Positions 7,634 through 15,958 of a stretch of 64,000 bases of DNA are shown here, one piece after another. The position numbers were made by a program, and so were the translations under genes. The notes beneath the pieces were generated by a model. That model was not told the DNA's origin. It made no database searches and saw only the letters and a program-made list of their open reading frames with translations. Each line of letters begins with the position of its first letter. The stretch's first letter is position 1. This DNA comes from Leifsonia sp. Root227 (GTDB lineage: Bacteria; Actinomycetota; Actinomycetes; Actinomycetales; Microbacteriaceae), in NCBI RefSeq assembly GCF_001428745.1, contig NZ_LMIO01000003.1, positions 310,001 through 374,000 of the forward strand, in the 5' to 3' direction.

Positions 7634-8899
7634 GTGCCCATCGCCCTGCCCAGCACCCCGAAGTGGATCCTCCGACTGGTGGTCGTGACCGCCCTCGTCG
7701 GCATCGGGTCGGGGATCGGCGGCGGCCTCGTCTATCTGGCACTGCACTCCATCCAGCACCTGGCGTTCGGTTACTCGGAGGGCACCTTCATCGAGGGGCT
7801 GCTGGATGCGCCTCCCGTGAGCAGAGTGGTGGCGCTCGCCGTCGCCGGTGTGATCGGCGGCGTCGGCTGGTGGGCGCTGCGCCGCTGGGGCAGGCTCCGC
7901 CCGAAGCACGCGATCGTCTCGGTCGAGTCGGCCGTCAACGGCCGCAGGATGCCGTGGTTCGTCACCATCGCCAACGCCGGCTTGCAGGTCGTGATCGTCG
8001 GGCTCGGCGCATCCATCGGCCGCGAGGTCGCCCCGCGTGAGCTGGGCGCGCTGGTCGCCGACTGGCTGACAGACAGGGCGGGCGTGAACGCCCGCGAGCG
8101 CCGCATCCTGGTGGCCTGCGGCGCAGGCGCCGGACTGGCCGCCGTCTACAACGTGCCGTTTGGCGGAGCGGTGTTCGCCGTGGAGATCCTGCTGGCGGAG
8201 ATCAGCTTCGCCACCGTGCTGCCCGCGCTGGCCTCCTCGGCCATCGCGACGCTGGTCGCCCGCCTGGTCGTCCCCGCCAACCCGCTCTACCCGATCGAGC
8301 AGTTCGCGCTGTCGCCGTCCATCGTCGTCTGGGCGATCCTCGCGGGCCCGGTGATCGGTTTCGCGGCGATCGGTTTCGTGCGGCTGATGCAGTTCGCGCA
8401 GGGCATCCGCCCGAAGTCGTGGGGCATCCTGATCGTGATGCCCCTGGTGTTCACCGCCGTGGGCGTGGTCTCGCTGTGGTTCCCCGCCATCCTCGGCAAC
8501 GGCCGCTCCCTCGGCCAGCTGGCGCTGACAGCTTCCCTGCCTGTGCTGCTGATCCTGGTGCTGACCCTCCTCAAGGTCTTCGCGACTGCCGGCACGATCG
8601 GCTCCGGCGCCGCTGGAGGCACCCTGACCCCCGCCCTGGCGGTCGGCGCAGGCTTCGGCCTCACCATCGGCGCCGCCTGGAACCTCGTCTGGCCGGGCGC
8701 CCCCGTCGCGGTCTTCGCCCTGATCGGCGCGGCCGCGTTCCTCGCGGTCTCCATGCGCGCCCCGCTGACGGCCCTCCTCCTCGTGATGGAGTTCACCAAC
8801 CAGGGCCCGGACATGTTCGCACCGGTGATGCTGTGCGTCGCAGGGGCGGTTGCGGTCGGCTACCTCTTCGAGCGAGGGCGGGTGACGGGCGTCGCATGA
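7634..8899 (+). CDS. ClC-family chloride channel/transporter
   Basis: 421 aa from GTG 7634; TTG 7628 is an alternative. About ten hydrophobic segments run through the protein. ClC anion-pathway motifs are present as LGASIGREVAPRELG (helix F, including the gating-glutamate region) and GTIGSGAAGGTLTPALAVGAGFG (the GSGxxGGxxxPxL block of helix N). The start codon follows the glycosyltransferase stop by only 17 bases, so it may be co-transcribed. ClC proteins move chloride or exchange it for protons, helping acid resistance or charge balance. The residue pattern does not settle channel versus exchanger. Confidence 0.9.
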   Translation: MPIALPSTPKWILRLVVVTALVGIGSGIGGGLVYLALHSIQHLAFGYSEGTFIEGLLDAPPVSRVVALAVAGVIGGVGWWALRRWGRLRPKHAIVSVESAVNGRRMPWFVTIANAGLQVVIVGLGASIGREVAPRELGALVADWLTDRAGVNARERRILVACGAGAGLAAVYNVPFGGAVFAVEILLAEISFATVLPALASSAIATLVARLVVPANPLYPIEQFALSPSIVVWAILAGPVIGFAAIGFVRLMQFAQGIRPKSWGILIVMPLVFTAVGVVSLWFPAILGNGRSLGQLALTASLPVLLILVLTLLKVFATAGTIGSGAAGGTLTPALAVGAGFGLTIGAAWNLVWPGAPVAVFALIGAAAFLAVSMRAPLTALLLVMEFTNQGPDMFAPVMLCVAGAVAVGYLFERGRVTGVA

Positions 8900-8946
8900 C
8901 CGGTAGCTCCGACATGCTCGACGCGGTTCCGCACTGCTCCCGGCCG

Positions 8947-9561
8947 ATGAGAGTACGAATCGTGGCACTGATCGTCGTTGCCGTCTCGGTGACGCTGGTG
9001 CTCAGTGCCTGCCGTCAATCGCCCACCGGCACCCCATCGGGAGGCCAGTCGAGCGTTCAGGCCTCGCCGCCGTCGCCGGATCCGACGATGGTCCCTGGCC
9101 CAGGCGGAGTCGCCACGGCCACGCCCCCGACAGATCCTGACGCCATCGCCCTCGCGCGAGAGTGGATCGCGGCCGCCGCACCCCCGCCAGGCGTGCGGAT
9201 TCTCGCTTCTGCGCCTCCGTCGGGACCGGAGCAGCCGGCCACGTCAGCGGGATGCGATTGGCTGGTCCAGGCGACGAAGTGGTGGTCGACGGACAGCTCC
9301 AACGTCGTCGCGGCGTCCGCGTGGCTCACCCGGCATCCGGTCGAGGGTCTTACCTTCAGCGGGACGATGGCGGGCGGGGACGGCCAGTCCGCGATCTTCG
9401 AAGGCTCGGCGCAGAAGCACGGCACACTCGAGTTCGAGTTCGTCCCCGACGGCGATAACGCCACGATCCGTGTCGATGTCATCCTCATACCCGCCGGCGC
9501 CGTGTGCGCCTCGGCCGGAGGAACAGTGGCGGGTTCGCCCGCTCCTCGTGTCAGGAGTTGA
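8947..9561 (+). CDS. Putative lipoprotein, unknown function
   Basis: 204 aa from ATG 8947. This start gives a compact signal peptide (MRVRIVALIVVAV) ending in the lipobox LSAC. An upstream ATG at 8896 overlaps the ClC stop but would add a hydrophilic leader before the signal sequence. After a Pro/Ser/Thr-rich spacer (~25-70) the mature part contains tryptophans and a cysteine pair (AGCDWLVQATKWW and GAVCASAGG). I do not recognise a family. The 3' end overlaps the convergent rskA stop by 11 bases. It sits beside the sigK-rskA operon, and nothing in its sequence shows regulation by it. Confidence 0.7.
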   Translation: MRVRIVALIVVAVSVTLVLSACRQSPTGTPSGGQSSVQASPPSPDPTMVPGPGGVATATPPTDPDAIALAREWIAAAAPPPGVRILASAPPSGPEQPATSAGCDWLVQATKWWSTDSSNVVAASAWLTRHPVEGLTFSGTMAGGDGQSAIFEGSAQKHGTLEFEFVPDGDNATIRVDVILIPAGAVCASAGGTVAGSPAPRVRS

Positions 9562-10366
9562 TGGCGACGATCGGCTGCGTGGTCGGCTGGTCGGAGCCGC
9601 CGCGCGGTTCCACGGTGACGCCGACGGTGTCGCCCGCCTTCATCGTGCCGGTGAGCACGCGCCAGGTGGACCCGGAGTCGGCGGCCGTCATCGTTCCGGC
9701 GGGCGTCGCCTCGCCGCCGCGGATGTACCAGAGCTCGTACGTCTTGTCGTTCGGGAGGGCGGGGAGGTCGGTCGCGACGAGCGCCGACTTGCCGAGGTCG
9801 CCCGACCAGACGAGGGTGGCCGTTCCTCCGCCGGAGATCTCTGCGGTGGCGCGCTGCGCATCCGGTGCCGCGTTGATCTGTGCGAGAGAGGACGCCTGCT
9901 GCTGCTGGAACGAGTTGTTGCCGGCCAGGGAGCTGCCGAGGAAGGTGCCGCCGAGGAAGAGCACGACGGCTGCCGCTGCCGCCGCCGCGATGGTCATGGG
10001 GCGGGTGAACCAGCGGGTGCGCGCTTTGGTCTCCGCTGGAGTCTCTGCAGGGGACTGCGCGGGGATCTCCTGGGCGTGAGACGCTTCCGCGGGGCGCGCG
10101 TCCGCCGGGGTGGGCGTGCCGACCGGAGCAGGCGCATCCACTGGGGCGGGCGCGCTGCCGGGGGCAGCCGCATCCAGCGCAGGCAATTGCGGCGTGGAGG
10201 CGAGCTTGGCGAACAGGTCGGCCTTCAACGACGGCGGCGGGGCGACGGGTTCTGCGGCGAGGCCGAGCTCCGCGGCGACGGCCTCGAACTGGCGGGCCTC
10301 GTCCGGGGTGTCTGCACCCAGTTCGTAGCCGAGGCGCTCCGAGGAGCGGCGTGGTTCGTCGGTCAT
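9551..10366 (-). CDS. rskA: Anti-sigma-K factor RskA
   Basis: 271 aa. The N-terminal ~55 residues form a small cytoplasmic helical domain (GYELGADTPDEARQFEAV) matching the sigma-binding region of RskA-type anti-sigma factors. A Pro/Ala-rich linker follows, then a single membrane helix at ~124-145 and an extracytoplasmic RskA domain (ISGGGTATLVWS, YELWYIRGGEATPAG). It should hold SigK inactive until regulated proteolysis. The start ATG shares its A with the sigK stop (TGATG), so the two are translationally coupled, which keeps sigma and anti-sigma stoichiometric. Confidence 0.92.
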   Translation of the reverse strand: MTDEPRRSSERLGYELGADTPDEARQFEAVAAELGLAAEPVAPPPSLKADLFAKLASTPQLPALDAAAPGSAPAPVDAPAPVGTPTPADARPAEASHAQEIPAQSPAETPAETKARTRWFTRPMTIAAAAAAAVVLFLGGTFLGSSLAGNNSFQQQQASSLAQINAAPDAQRATAEISGGGTATLVWSGDLGKSALVATDLPALPNDKTYELWYIRGGEATPAGTMTAADSGSTWRVLTGTMKAGDTVGVTVEPRGGSDQPTTQPIVAINS

Positions 10367-10923
10367 CAGGTCACCCCCAGTTCGTTTCGTAGCCGTATCA
10401 TCGCATCGCGCAGCCGAGTTTTCGCTGTGCCGAGCGGGATGCCGAGCGTGGCAGCGACCTCGCTCTGACTGAGGCCGCCGTAGTAGGCGAGCGTGACGGC
10501 TTCGCGCTGGGTTTCGGACAGCTTCGCCATCGCCACCTCCACCCTTTCGTGCTCCACGCGCACCTCCACCGTCTCCGACACCTCGTCGAACGCCGTCGGC
10601 AGATCACGGATCCCGACGGCGACATCCCGGTCCCGCGACGCCTGCGCGGCACGGACACGGTCGATCGCGCGCCGGTGGGCCATCGTCATGATCCACGTCA
10701 ACGCTCGACCCTTATTCGGATCGAAGCGGGAAGCGGATTGCCACACCTCGAGGAAGACCTCCTGGGTGACCTCCTCCGACTGGGCGGGGTCGACGAGCAC
10801 GCGCCTGACCAGTCCGAGAACCCGGGATGCGATGTGGTCGTAGAGGACGGAGAACGCGGCCTGGTCACCGGTGGCCGTGCGGGACAGGAGGTCGTCGAAG
10901 GAGACGGTCACCTCGTCGTCCAC
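10366..10923 (-). CDS. sigK: ECF sigma factor SigK
   Basis: 185 aa from GTG 10923, chosen because ACAGGAG lies about 5 bases upstream; the frame could open as far as 10974. Sigma region 2 is seen in LYDHIASRVLGLVRRVL to RFDPNKGRALTWIMTMAHRRAID. Region 4 is seen in LSETQREAVTLAYYGGLSQSEVAATLGIPLGTAKTRLRDA. Its length and its coupling to rskA support the SigK subgroup. It would direct polymerase to CCATCC/CCGAAT-type promoters, close variants of which precede fas1 and dipZ here. A further match lies within its own coding sequence. Confidence 0.93.
   Translation of the reverse strand: MDDEVTVSFDDLLSRTATGDQAAFSVLYDHIASRVLGLVRRVLVDPAQSEEVTQEVFLEVWQSASRFDPNKGRALTWIMTMAHRRAIDRVRAAQASRDRDVAVGIRDLPTAFDEVSETVEVRVEHERVEVAMAKLSETQREAVTLAYYGGLSQSEVAATLGIPLGTAKTRLRDAMIRLRNELGVT
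10714..10740 (-). promoter_or_regulatory. Intragenic SigK-type promoter-like motif
   Basis: Inside sigK, on the coding strand, CAATCC (10740-10735) and CCGAAT (10719-10714) are separated by exactly 15 nt, identical in both boxes and spacing to the fas1 element. The bases encode the conserved sigma segment around SRFDPN, so the match could be chance. If active, it would produce an rskA-biased transcript. Confidence 0.3.
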
Positions 10924-11000
10924 GTCGTCTCCTGTCTCTCGGTGCACTGCAAGCATTGCAGGTCGAGGCCGCATCCGCTTCCAGCACCTCCGCAGGGCGC

Positions 11001-11082
11001 GAAAAACCGGGCCGCAGAACGCCTCTCGGCGCGAGGCCGCTCGGAGCGGCTAATTTTGGAGCCCGGGGTTACTGCGGCCCGG
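11001..11082 (-). terminator. Nested hairpin with T-run upstream of sigK
   Basis: Read on the minus strand, an 11-bp stem (11082-11072 with 11017-11007) encloses a smaller 6-bp hairpin (36-41/45-50 of 11000) and is followed by five T residues. It lies between the 89-aa membrane protein gene and sigK. It could terminate the former or attenuate read-through into sigK. Confidence 0.5.
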
Positions 11083-11168
11083 CTGAAGAAGTTTACCCGA
11101 GGCTGAGGCCGGGTGACGCGGCGTGGCGTTCGCGGGCCGAGAACGCCGGATGCGCGGGGCGGGGTTGA

Positions 11169-11438
11169 CTAATCCCGGTCGCCGCGGTCGCGCTCGGTGG
11201 TGCGGCGGCGGTCTCTGCGCAGGTGGTACACGATGCTGGCGATCCCCAGGCCGACGCCCACGATCGACAACCCAGTTCCGCCCCACGTCAGCACGGGGCT
11301 GGCGTCGTGAAGGTCGGTGCGCAACAGCCGGGTGATCGCCAGCGCCAACGATGCGGCGAAGAACACGGTGATCAGCACCGCTGCGGTCACCGACCGTCCG
11401 ATGATCCACCAGGCTTGCTTGGGGTTGCCGTCGTCCAT
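11169..11438 (-). CDS. Small two-helix membrane protein (89 aa)
   Basis: 89 aa from ATG 11438. The sequence has two predicted membrane helices, TAAVLITVFFAASLALAI (~18-35) and a Gly/Val/Ile-rich segment (~52-71). They are joined by a short loop, with a highly charged Arg/Asp tail (RRDRRRTTERDRGDRD) that should face the cytoplasm. I do not recognise a named family; short proteins of this shape are common in Microbacteriaceae. It lies 20 bases downstream of the next minus-strand gene and is probably co-transcribed with it. The reading frame continues upstream, but this ATG gives the cleanest membrane topology. Confidence 0.6.
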   Translation of the reverse strand: MDDGNPKQAWWIIGRSVTAAVLITVFFAASLALAITRLLRTDLHDASPVLTWGGTGLSIVGVGLGIASIVYHLRRDRRRTTERDRGDRD

Positions 11439-11458
11439 AGGGCTGAGAGTACCGCGGA

Positions 11459-12088
11459 CTATTCGAGCGACTCGCTCCGCCAGAGCTTGGCGCACGACGT
11501 CAGCTCCTCTGCGGTGCGCGAGAAGCGGAGGGCGCGCGTCGTCAGCTCGCTGGCGCGTTCGGCGTTCGTCGTCTCCTGGTCGTCGGCGACCGACACGCAC
11601 CCTGCCGCCGTGACCCGGCAGAACGCCGCCGCCCGATCGAGAGCGACCGCGAAGTCGCCCTCGAACACCCCGCGCAGGATCGCGTCGGCCAACTCGGTGA
11701 CCTCCGCCGGCCCAGCCGGCGACGGAGCACCGGCGACGACGGGGTCGATGGACGGGACCACCTCTGTGCCGCGCTGATACAGCAGGGCGGTACCAGCCGC
11801 ATCCTGCCGGATCAGCAGCCGCAGCAGGTAGATCCGCCACAGCGCGCCAGGCAGGCTCTTCGCGCTCGACCGCGACCACAGCTCGGCGACCGCGTCGATG
11901 CCGTGCGCATCGGTGAACGCGACCAGTCGGTCCACCACCTCAGGATCGGGATCGGAGCGCACTCTGGCCAGCAGGGCGTTCGCCGTCTCGTGCGCGACCC
12001 TGCTGATCTGGGCAGGGTCCTCCCCGCCCATGAACGCCTCGAACATCCCGCTCGGAAACGTGGTCGGCTTGTGGAAACGCTCGGTCAT
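11459..12088 (-). CDS. Conserved hypothetical protein (209 aa)
   Basis: 209 aa from ATG 12088. It is soluble and helix-rich, beginning MTERFHKPTTFPSGMFEAF. It continues through an alpha-helical middle (SLPGALWRIYLLRLLIRQD, residues ~75-95) to a C-terminal part with two cysteines and many Ala/Glu/Asp residues. No catalytic or binding motif stands out and I cannot name a family with confidence, though the N-terminal block is the sort of sequence that recurs among actinobacteria. It is transcribed away from the tRNA-Lys gene just upstream and may form a two-gene unit with the small membrane protein. Confidence 0.65.
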   Translation of the reverse strand: MTERFHKPTTFPSGMFEAFMGGEDPAQISRVAHETANALLARVRSDPDPEVVDRLVAFTDAHGIDAVAELWSRSSAKSLPGALWRIYLLRLLIRQDAAGTALLYQRGTEVVPSIDPVVAGAPSPAGPAEVTELADAILRGVFEGDFAVALDRAAAFCRVTAAGCVSVADDQETTNAERASELTTRALRFSRTAEELTSCAKLWRSESLE

Positions 12089-12145
12089 GCACCCATTCTC
12101 CGCCCGACACGAGCACTCGTGAAACCACGCTAGATTAGATGGGTA

Positions 12146-12218
12146 GGGCCTGTAGCTCAGTTGGCAGAGCATCGGACTTTTAATCCGCGGGTCGTGGGTT
12201 CGAGCCCCACCGGGCCCA
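12146..12218 (+). tRNA. tRNA-Lys (anticodon TTT)
   Basis: A 73-nt cloverleaf is readable. The 7-bp acceptor stem begins GGGCCTG and closes with CGGGCCC plus discriminator A. The D-arm contains AGCTCAGTTGG, the anticodon loop CTTTTAA carries TTT, and the T-arm contains GGTTCGAGCCC. No CCA is encoded. It decodes AAA/AAG lysine codons. Confidence 0.95.
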
Positions 12219-12311
12219 CTCACTGAATCACAGGAATCCAAGCCCCCGCGGCCCGAGTAGTCGTGCCCACGGGCTGGGATCGAAGAACACGCGCCGCCGC
12301 CCTCAGTCGGA

Positions 12312-12333
12312 GTGGTACGATATCTTGTACCAC
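12312..12333 (+). promoter_or_regulatory. Operator/promoter palindrome of the yefM-yoeB module
   Basis: A perfect 7-bp inverted repeat (12312-12318 and 12327-12333, GTGGTAC/GTACCAC) lies 11 bases before the antitoxin ATG. Its TGTAC core resembles the TGTACA hexamers bound by E. coli YefM. A possible -10 (TACGAT) lies inside the palindrome, so antitoxin binding would block transcription. Confidence 0.6.
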
Positions 12334-12344
12334 TTGGAGGGAAC

Positions 12345-12593
12345 ATGGCCATCACAGCAAGCGAAGCTCGCAGCGACCTGTTCGGCCTCATCGAACGCGT
12401 CAACCTCGACCAGACCGAGGTCGAGATCACGTCCAAGCGCGGCTCCGCCGTGCTGATGTCGAAGGACGAGTACGACTCGCTGCTCGAGACCACCTACCTC
12501 CTGCGCTCCCCCAAGAACGCACGACGCCTGATCGACGCCATCGAGGGCGCTCGCTCCGGAGACATCACCGAGCACGACCCGACCGGTGAGTGA
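12345..12593 (+). CDS. yefM: Antitoxin, YefM/Phd family
   Basis: 82 aa from ATG 12345, preceded by TTGGAGG with ideal spacing. The N-terminal Phd/YefM fold reads MAITASEARSDLFGLIERVN, followed by SKRGSAVLMSKDEYDSLLET. This half dimerises and binds the operator, while the C-terminal tail (~55-82) should wrap and neutralise the toxin. The gene overlaps yoeB by 8 bases, an arrangement typical of type II toxin-antitoxin operons. It would repress its own promoter through the palindrome just upstream. Confidence 0.93.
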   Translation: MAITASEARSDLFGLIERVNLDQTEVEITSKRGSAVLMSKDEYDSLLETTYLLRSPKNARRLIDAIEGARSGDITEHDPTGE

Positions 12594-12852
12594 CCGTAAG
12601 CTCGCCTGGACCGCCGGCGGCTGGGAGGACTACGTCTACTGGCAGGGCCAGGACCGTCGAACACTCAAGCGCATCAACTTCCTTATCGAAGACATCCTGC
12701 GAGATGACCCGTTCGAGGGCGTCGGCAAGCCGGAACCTCTGAAGCACGCGCTGGCAGGCGCGTGGTCACGACGCATCGATGAAGCCAACCGTCTCGTGTA
12801 CCTCGTTGACGACGCCTACGTGATCATCCTGCAGGCTCGGTACCACTACTGA
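12586..12852 (+). CDS. yoeB: mRNA-interferase toxin, YoeB/Txe family
   Basis: 88 aa from GTG 12586. The sequence closely follows E. coli YoeB across its whole length: WEDYVYWQGQD, RINFLIEDILRDDPFEG, GKPEPLKH, WSRRIDEANRLVYLV and the C-terminal RYHY. The catalytic residues are present: E50, R69, H87 and the terminal Y88 correspond to E46, R65, H83 and Y84 of YoeB. It should cleave mRNA in the ribosomal A site when YefM is degraded. The toxin looks intact. The module lies between a tRNA gene and the pst operon, in a spot without mobile-element remains. Confidence 0.94.
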   Translation: MSDRKLAWTAGGWEDYVYWQGQDRRTLKRINFLIEDILRDDPFEGVGKPEPLKHALAGAWSRRIDEANRLVYLVDDAYVIILQARYHY

Positions 12853-12970
12853 CCCGTAAGCTGCCCGCGTATCGAAACGTCTACGACTGAGGCAATCAGG
12901 ACAGTCAGCACACACCGCCCACAGCGCCCACCAAGCTCCATCGCGCTGACACGCCGACACGCTGAAACGG

Positions 12971-13016
12971 AATCGACCCCGGTCGTCCTGCGCGATGCAG
13001 TACGCCGGGGCCGATT
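12971..13016. terminator. Convergent hairpin between yoeB and pstB
   Basis: An imperfect inverted repeat begins AATCGACCCCGG (12971-12982) and closes CCGGGG-C-CGATT (13005-13016), with one mismatch and an inner CGT/ACG extension. It sits between convergent genes and shares its AATCGAC outer arm with the larger hairpin after regX3. A bidirectional terminator is likely. Confidence 0.55.
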
Positions 13017-13042
13017 GCGTTACGCGCGACAAGTGGTCCGGA

Positions 13043-13822
13043 TCAGCCGAAGCGACCGGAGACGTAGTCCTCCGTCGCCTGCACACTCGGGTTCGAGAAG
13101 ATCATGTTGGTGTCGTTGTATTCGATCAGCTTGCCCGGCTTGCCCGTGCCCGCGATGTTGAAGAACGCGGTGCGGTCGGAGACGCGAGATGCCTGCTGCA
13201 TGTTGTGGGTGACGATCACGATCGTGTAGTCGTTCTTGAGCTCTTCGATCAGGTCCTCGATGGCGAGGGTGGAGATCGGGTCGAGCGCGGAGCACGGCTC
13301 GTCCATCAGGAGCACGTCCGGGGAGACGGCGATCGCGCGCGCGATGCAGAGACGCTGCTGCTGGCCGCCGGAGAGGCCGGAGCCTGGAAGGTTGAGGCGG
13401 TCCTTGACCTCGTTCCAGAGGTTGGCGCCGCGCAGCGAACTCTCCACGAGCTCGTCGGCTTCCGGCTTCGCCATGCGGCGGTTGTTGAGCTTCACCCCGG
13501 CGAGCACGTTCTCGCGGATGGACATCGTCGGGAACGGGTTCGGCCGCTGGAACACCATGCCGACCTGGCGGCGTACGAGCACCGGGTCGACGCCGGGACC
13601 GTAGAGGTTGTTGCCGTCGATCGACACCTCGCCCTCGACGTACGCGCCTGGGATGACCTCGTGCATCCGGTTGAGGGTGCGGAGGAACGTCGACTTGCCG
13701 CAGCCGGACGGGCCGATGAACGCGGTGACGGTGCGGGGTTCGATGGTGAGCGAGACGCCCTCGACGGCCTGGAAGTTGCCGTAGTAGACGTTGAGGTCGT
13801 TGACTTCGATGCGCTTGGACAC
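13043..13822 (-). CDS. pstB: Phosphate ABC transporter ATPase PstB
   Basis: 259 aa from GTG 13822. The ABC ATPase signatures are all present: Walker [11 protein letters not shown]-loop [10 protein letters not shown], signature LSGGQQQRL, Walker [14 protein letters not shown] and H-loop IVTHNM. The phosphate-specific stretch [17 protein letters not shown] identifies PstB. It powers high-affinity phosphate import with PstS, PstC and PstA, whose genes lie immediately upstream in the same operon (29 bases after pstA). The length is standard for PstB. Confidence 0.97.
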   Translation of the reverse strand: MSKRIEVNDLNVYYGNFQAVEGVSLTIEPRTVTAFIGPSGCGKSTFLRTLNRMHEVIPGAYVEGEVSIDGNNLYGPGVDPVLVRRQVGMVFQRPNPFPTMSIRENVLAGVKLNNRRMAKPEADELVESSLRGANLWNEVKDRLNLPGSGLSGGQQQRLCIARAIAVSPDVLLMDEPCSALDPISTLAIEDLIEELKNDYTIVIVTHNMQQASRVSDRTAFFNIAGTGKPGKLIEYNDTNMIFSNPSVQATEDYVSGRFG

Positions 13823-13851
13823 GTGGATTCCTTGGGTTCGGGTGGACGCGT

Positions 13852-14946
13852 TCAGCGGCCGTACTTGGGGGCGAAGGCCTTGGCGATGATGCGGCCGACC
13901 AGGTTGAGGAGCATCACGATGATGATGAGGGCGAGAGCGCCCGTCCATGCCCTGTCGATCGAGTCCTGCGCGTGCAGGCCCGCCGCCTGCGTGTACTGCG
14001 TGTACACGAACACGGGGAGGGTCATCATCCGGTCGGAGAAGAGGTCGTAGTTCATGCTCGTGGTGAAGCCGGCGACGATGAGGAGCGGGGCCGTCTCGCC
14101 GATGACGCGGGCGATGGCGAGCATGATGCCGGTGGAAAGGCCTGCGAGCGACGTCGGCAGGACGATCTTCAGCACCGTCAGCCACTTCGGGACGCCGAGC
14201 GCGTACGACGCCTCGCGCAGTTCGTTCGGCACCAGGCGCAGGATCTCCTCGCTCGACCGCACGACCACGGGGATCATCAGCACGGACAGGGCGACGGACC
14301 CCATGAAACCGCTCCGGATGCCCGGCCCGAAGAACAGGGCGAACAGCGCGTATGCGAACAGACCGGCGACGATCGACGGGATGCCCGTCATCACGTCGAC
14401 GAAGAAGGTGATGCCGCGGGCGAGCATCCCGCGCCCGTACTCGACGAGGTAGATCGACGTGAGCAGGCCGATCGGCACCGAGATGATCGCCGCCATCAGC
14501 GTGACGAGCAGCGTGCCGACGATGGCGTGCAGCGCACCGCCGCCCGCACCGATCACGTTGCGCATCGACTCGGAGAAGAACTGGATGTCGAAGCGGGCGA
14601 GGCCGGAACTGATCACGGTCCACATCAGCGACACGAGGGGGAGCAGCGCGATGATGAACGCGGTCGCCACGAGCGACGTGACAAGCCTGTCCCTCGCCTT
14701 GCGTCCGCCCTCGACGAGCAGCGACGTGGTGAAGATCACCACGTCGAACAGCACCGTTCCGAAGAAGATCGCGCCGACGGCGTTGAAGTCCTTGGTCGCG
14801 CCGCTCGCTGCGAGGATCGCGAAGATCGCGATGAAGACGATCCAGGACCCGACGAGCATCATCCACGCTGAGCCGCGCGGCAGCTTGCCTGCGGTCAGCG
14901 AGTTGGTCATCGGCCTGGTCAGGGGAGCGGAGGTGGTGGCGGTCAT
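13852..14946 (-). CDS. pstA: Phosphate ABC transporter permease PstA
   Basis: 364 aa from ATG 14946, which shares one base with the pstC stop. After a hydrophilic start come six or more membrane helices. The inner-membrane component loop [21 protein letters not shown] (split here by its EAA-like motif) contacts PstB, and the C-terminal helix ends in [13 protein letters not shown]. The extra N-terminal membrane segment pair and the length above ~290 residues are usual in actinobacterial PstA. It forms the channel with PstC. Confidence 0.96.
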   Translation of the reverse strand: MTATTSAPLTRPMTNSLTAGKLPRGSAWMMLVGSWIVFIAIFAILAASGATKDFNAVGAIFFGTVLFDVVIFTTSLLVEGGRKARDRLVTSLVATAFIIALLPLVSLMWTVISSGLARFDIQFFSESMRNVIGAGGGALHAIVGTLLVTLMAAIISVPIGLLTSIYLVEYGRGMLARGITFFVDVMTGIPSIVAGLFAYALFALFFGPGIRSGFMGSVALSVLMIPVVVRSSEEILRLVPNELREASYALGVPKWLTVLKIVLPTSLAGLSTGIMLAIARVIGETAPLLIVAGFTTSMNYDLFSDRMMTLPVFVYTQYTQAAGLHAQDSIDRAWTGALALIIIVMLLNLVGRIIAKAFAPKYGR

Positions 14947-15893
14947 CAGTTCGCTCCAGAGAAGGCCTTGCGGCGGCTGACGATGTAGCGGGCGAGCATG
15001 TTGATGAGCAGGGTCACCACGAACAGCACGAGACCGGATGCGATCAGCGCGTTGGTGGAGAGCCCTGTCGCCTCGGGGAACTGCAGGGCGATGTTGGCCG
15101 CGATCGTGTTCGGGCTCTGCGCCTGCAGGACGGCGAACTTCACGATCAGTGCGGGGGAGAGGACCATCGCGATGGCGAGCGTCTCACCCAGGGCACGGCC
15201 GAGGCCGAGCATGATCGCCGAGATGATGCCGGACCTGGCGAACGGGAGCACGGCCATCTTGACCATCTCCCAGCGGGTCGCACCGAGGGCGAGCGCCGCC
15301 TCCTCGTGGAGTCGGGGCGTCTGCAGGAAGATCTCGCGGCAGATCGCGGTCATGATCGGGATGACCATGACGGCGAGGACGATCGCGGCGGTGAGGATCG
15401 TGCGGCCCGTGCCGGAGACGGGCGGTGCGAAGAGCGGGAACCAGCCGAGGTTGTCGCCGAGCCAGGCGTAGAACGGCTGGACGAACGGCGCCAGTGTCGC
15501 GATGCCCCAGAGGCCGAACACGACGGACGGGACCGCGGCGAGGAGGTCGATGACGTAGCCGAGCGTCTGCGCGACGCGACGCGGGGCGTAGTGCGAGATG
15601 AAGAGCGCGATCCCGATGGAGAGCGGGGTGGCGATGAGCAGCGCGATGATCGCGGCCCAGATCGTGCCGAAGACGAGCGGCCACACCCAGGCCCAGAAGT
15701 TGGTGGCGTTGTTCGGCAGCTCTCCCGTGCCGGCGAACAGAGCAGGGATGCTCTGCACGACGAGGAAGAGGGCGACGGCGGCGAGCACCGCGAGGATGAG
15801 CGAGCCGGCGACGATGGTGCTCGTGGAGAACACGCGATCTCCGAGGCGGGTCTTCGCCCTCGGTCTGATGGCGCCTGCGGTTCCGGCGGTCAT
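14946..15893 (-). CDS. pstC: Phosphate ABC transporter permease PstC
   Basis: 315 aa from ATG 15893; TTG 15902 is an alternative three codons earlier. The sequence has the six-helix permease fold, with [15 protein letters not shown] and the cytoplasmic coupling loop [14 protein letters not shown], the EAA motif that docks on PstB. It pairs with PstA to form the membrane channel of the Pst importer. It lies about 110 bases downstream of pstS, with a strong hairpin in between, which is a common way to make PstS more abundant than the membrane components. Confidence 0.96.
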   Translation of the reverse strand: MTAGTAGAIRPRAKTRLGDRVFSTSTIVAGSLILAVLAAVALFLVVQSIPALFAGTGELPNNATNFWAWVWPLVFGTIWAAIIALLIATPLSIGIALFISHYAPRRVAQTLGYVIDLLAAVPSVVFGLWGIATLAPFVQPFYAWLGDNLGWFPLFAPPVSGTGRTILTAAIVLAVMVIPIMTAICREIFLQTPRLHEEAALALGATRWEMVKMAVLPFARSGIISAIMLGLGRALGETLAIAMVLSPALIVKFAVLQAQSPNTIAANIALQFPEATGLSTNALIASGLVLFVVTLLINMLARYIVSRRKAFSGAN

Positions 15894-15958
15894 TCCTGCC
15901 AATCTTTCGTCACGGCCCAGCTTCTCATCTGGCTCTCACTTTCGGGTGGTGAGGATGC

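Noticed and set aside
12146..12852. tRNA-Lys next to a toxin-antitoxin pair as the edge of an integrated element
   Set aside because: No integrase, no repeat of the tRNA 3' end downstream and no change in base composition; a simple insertion of the module is enough.
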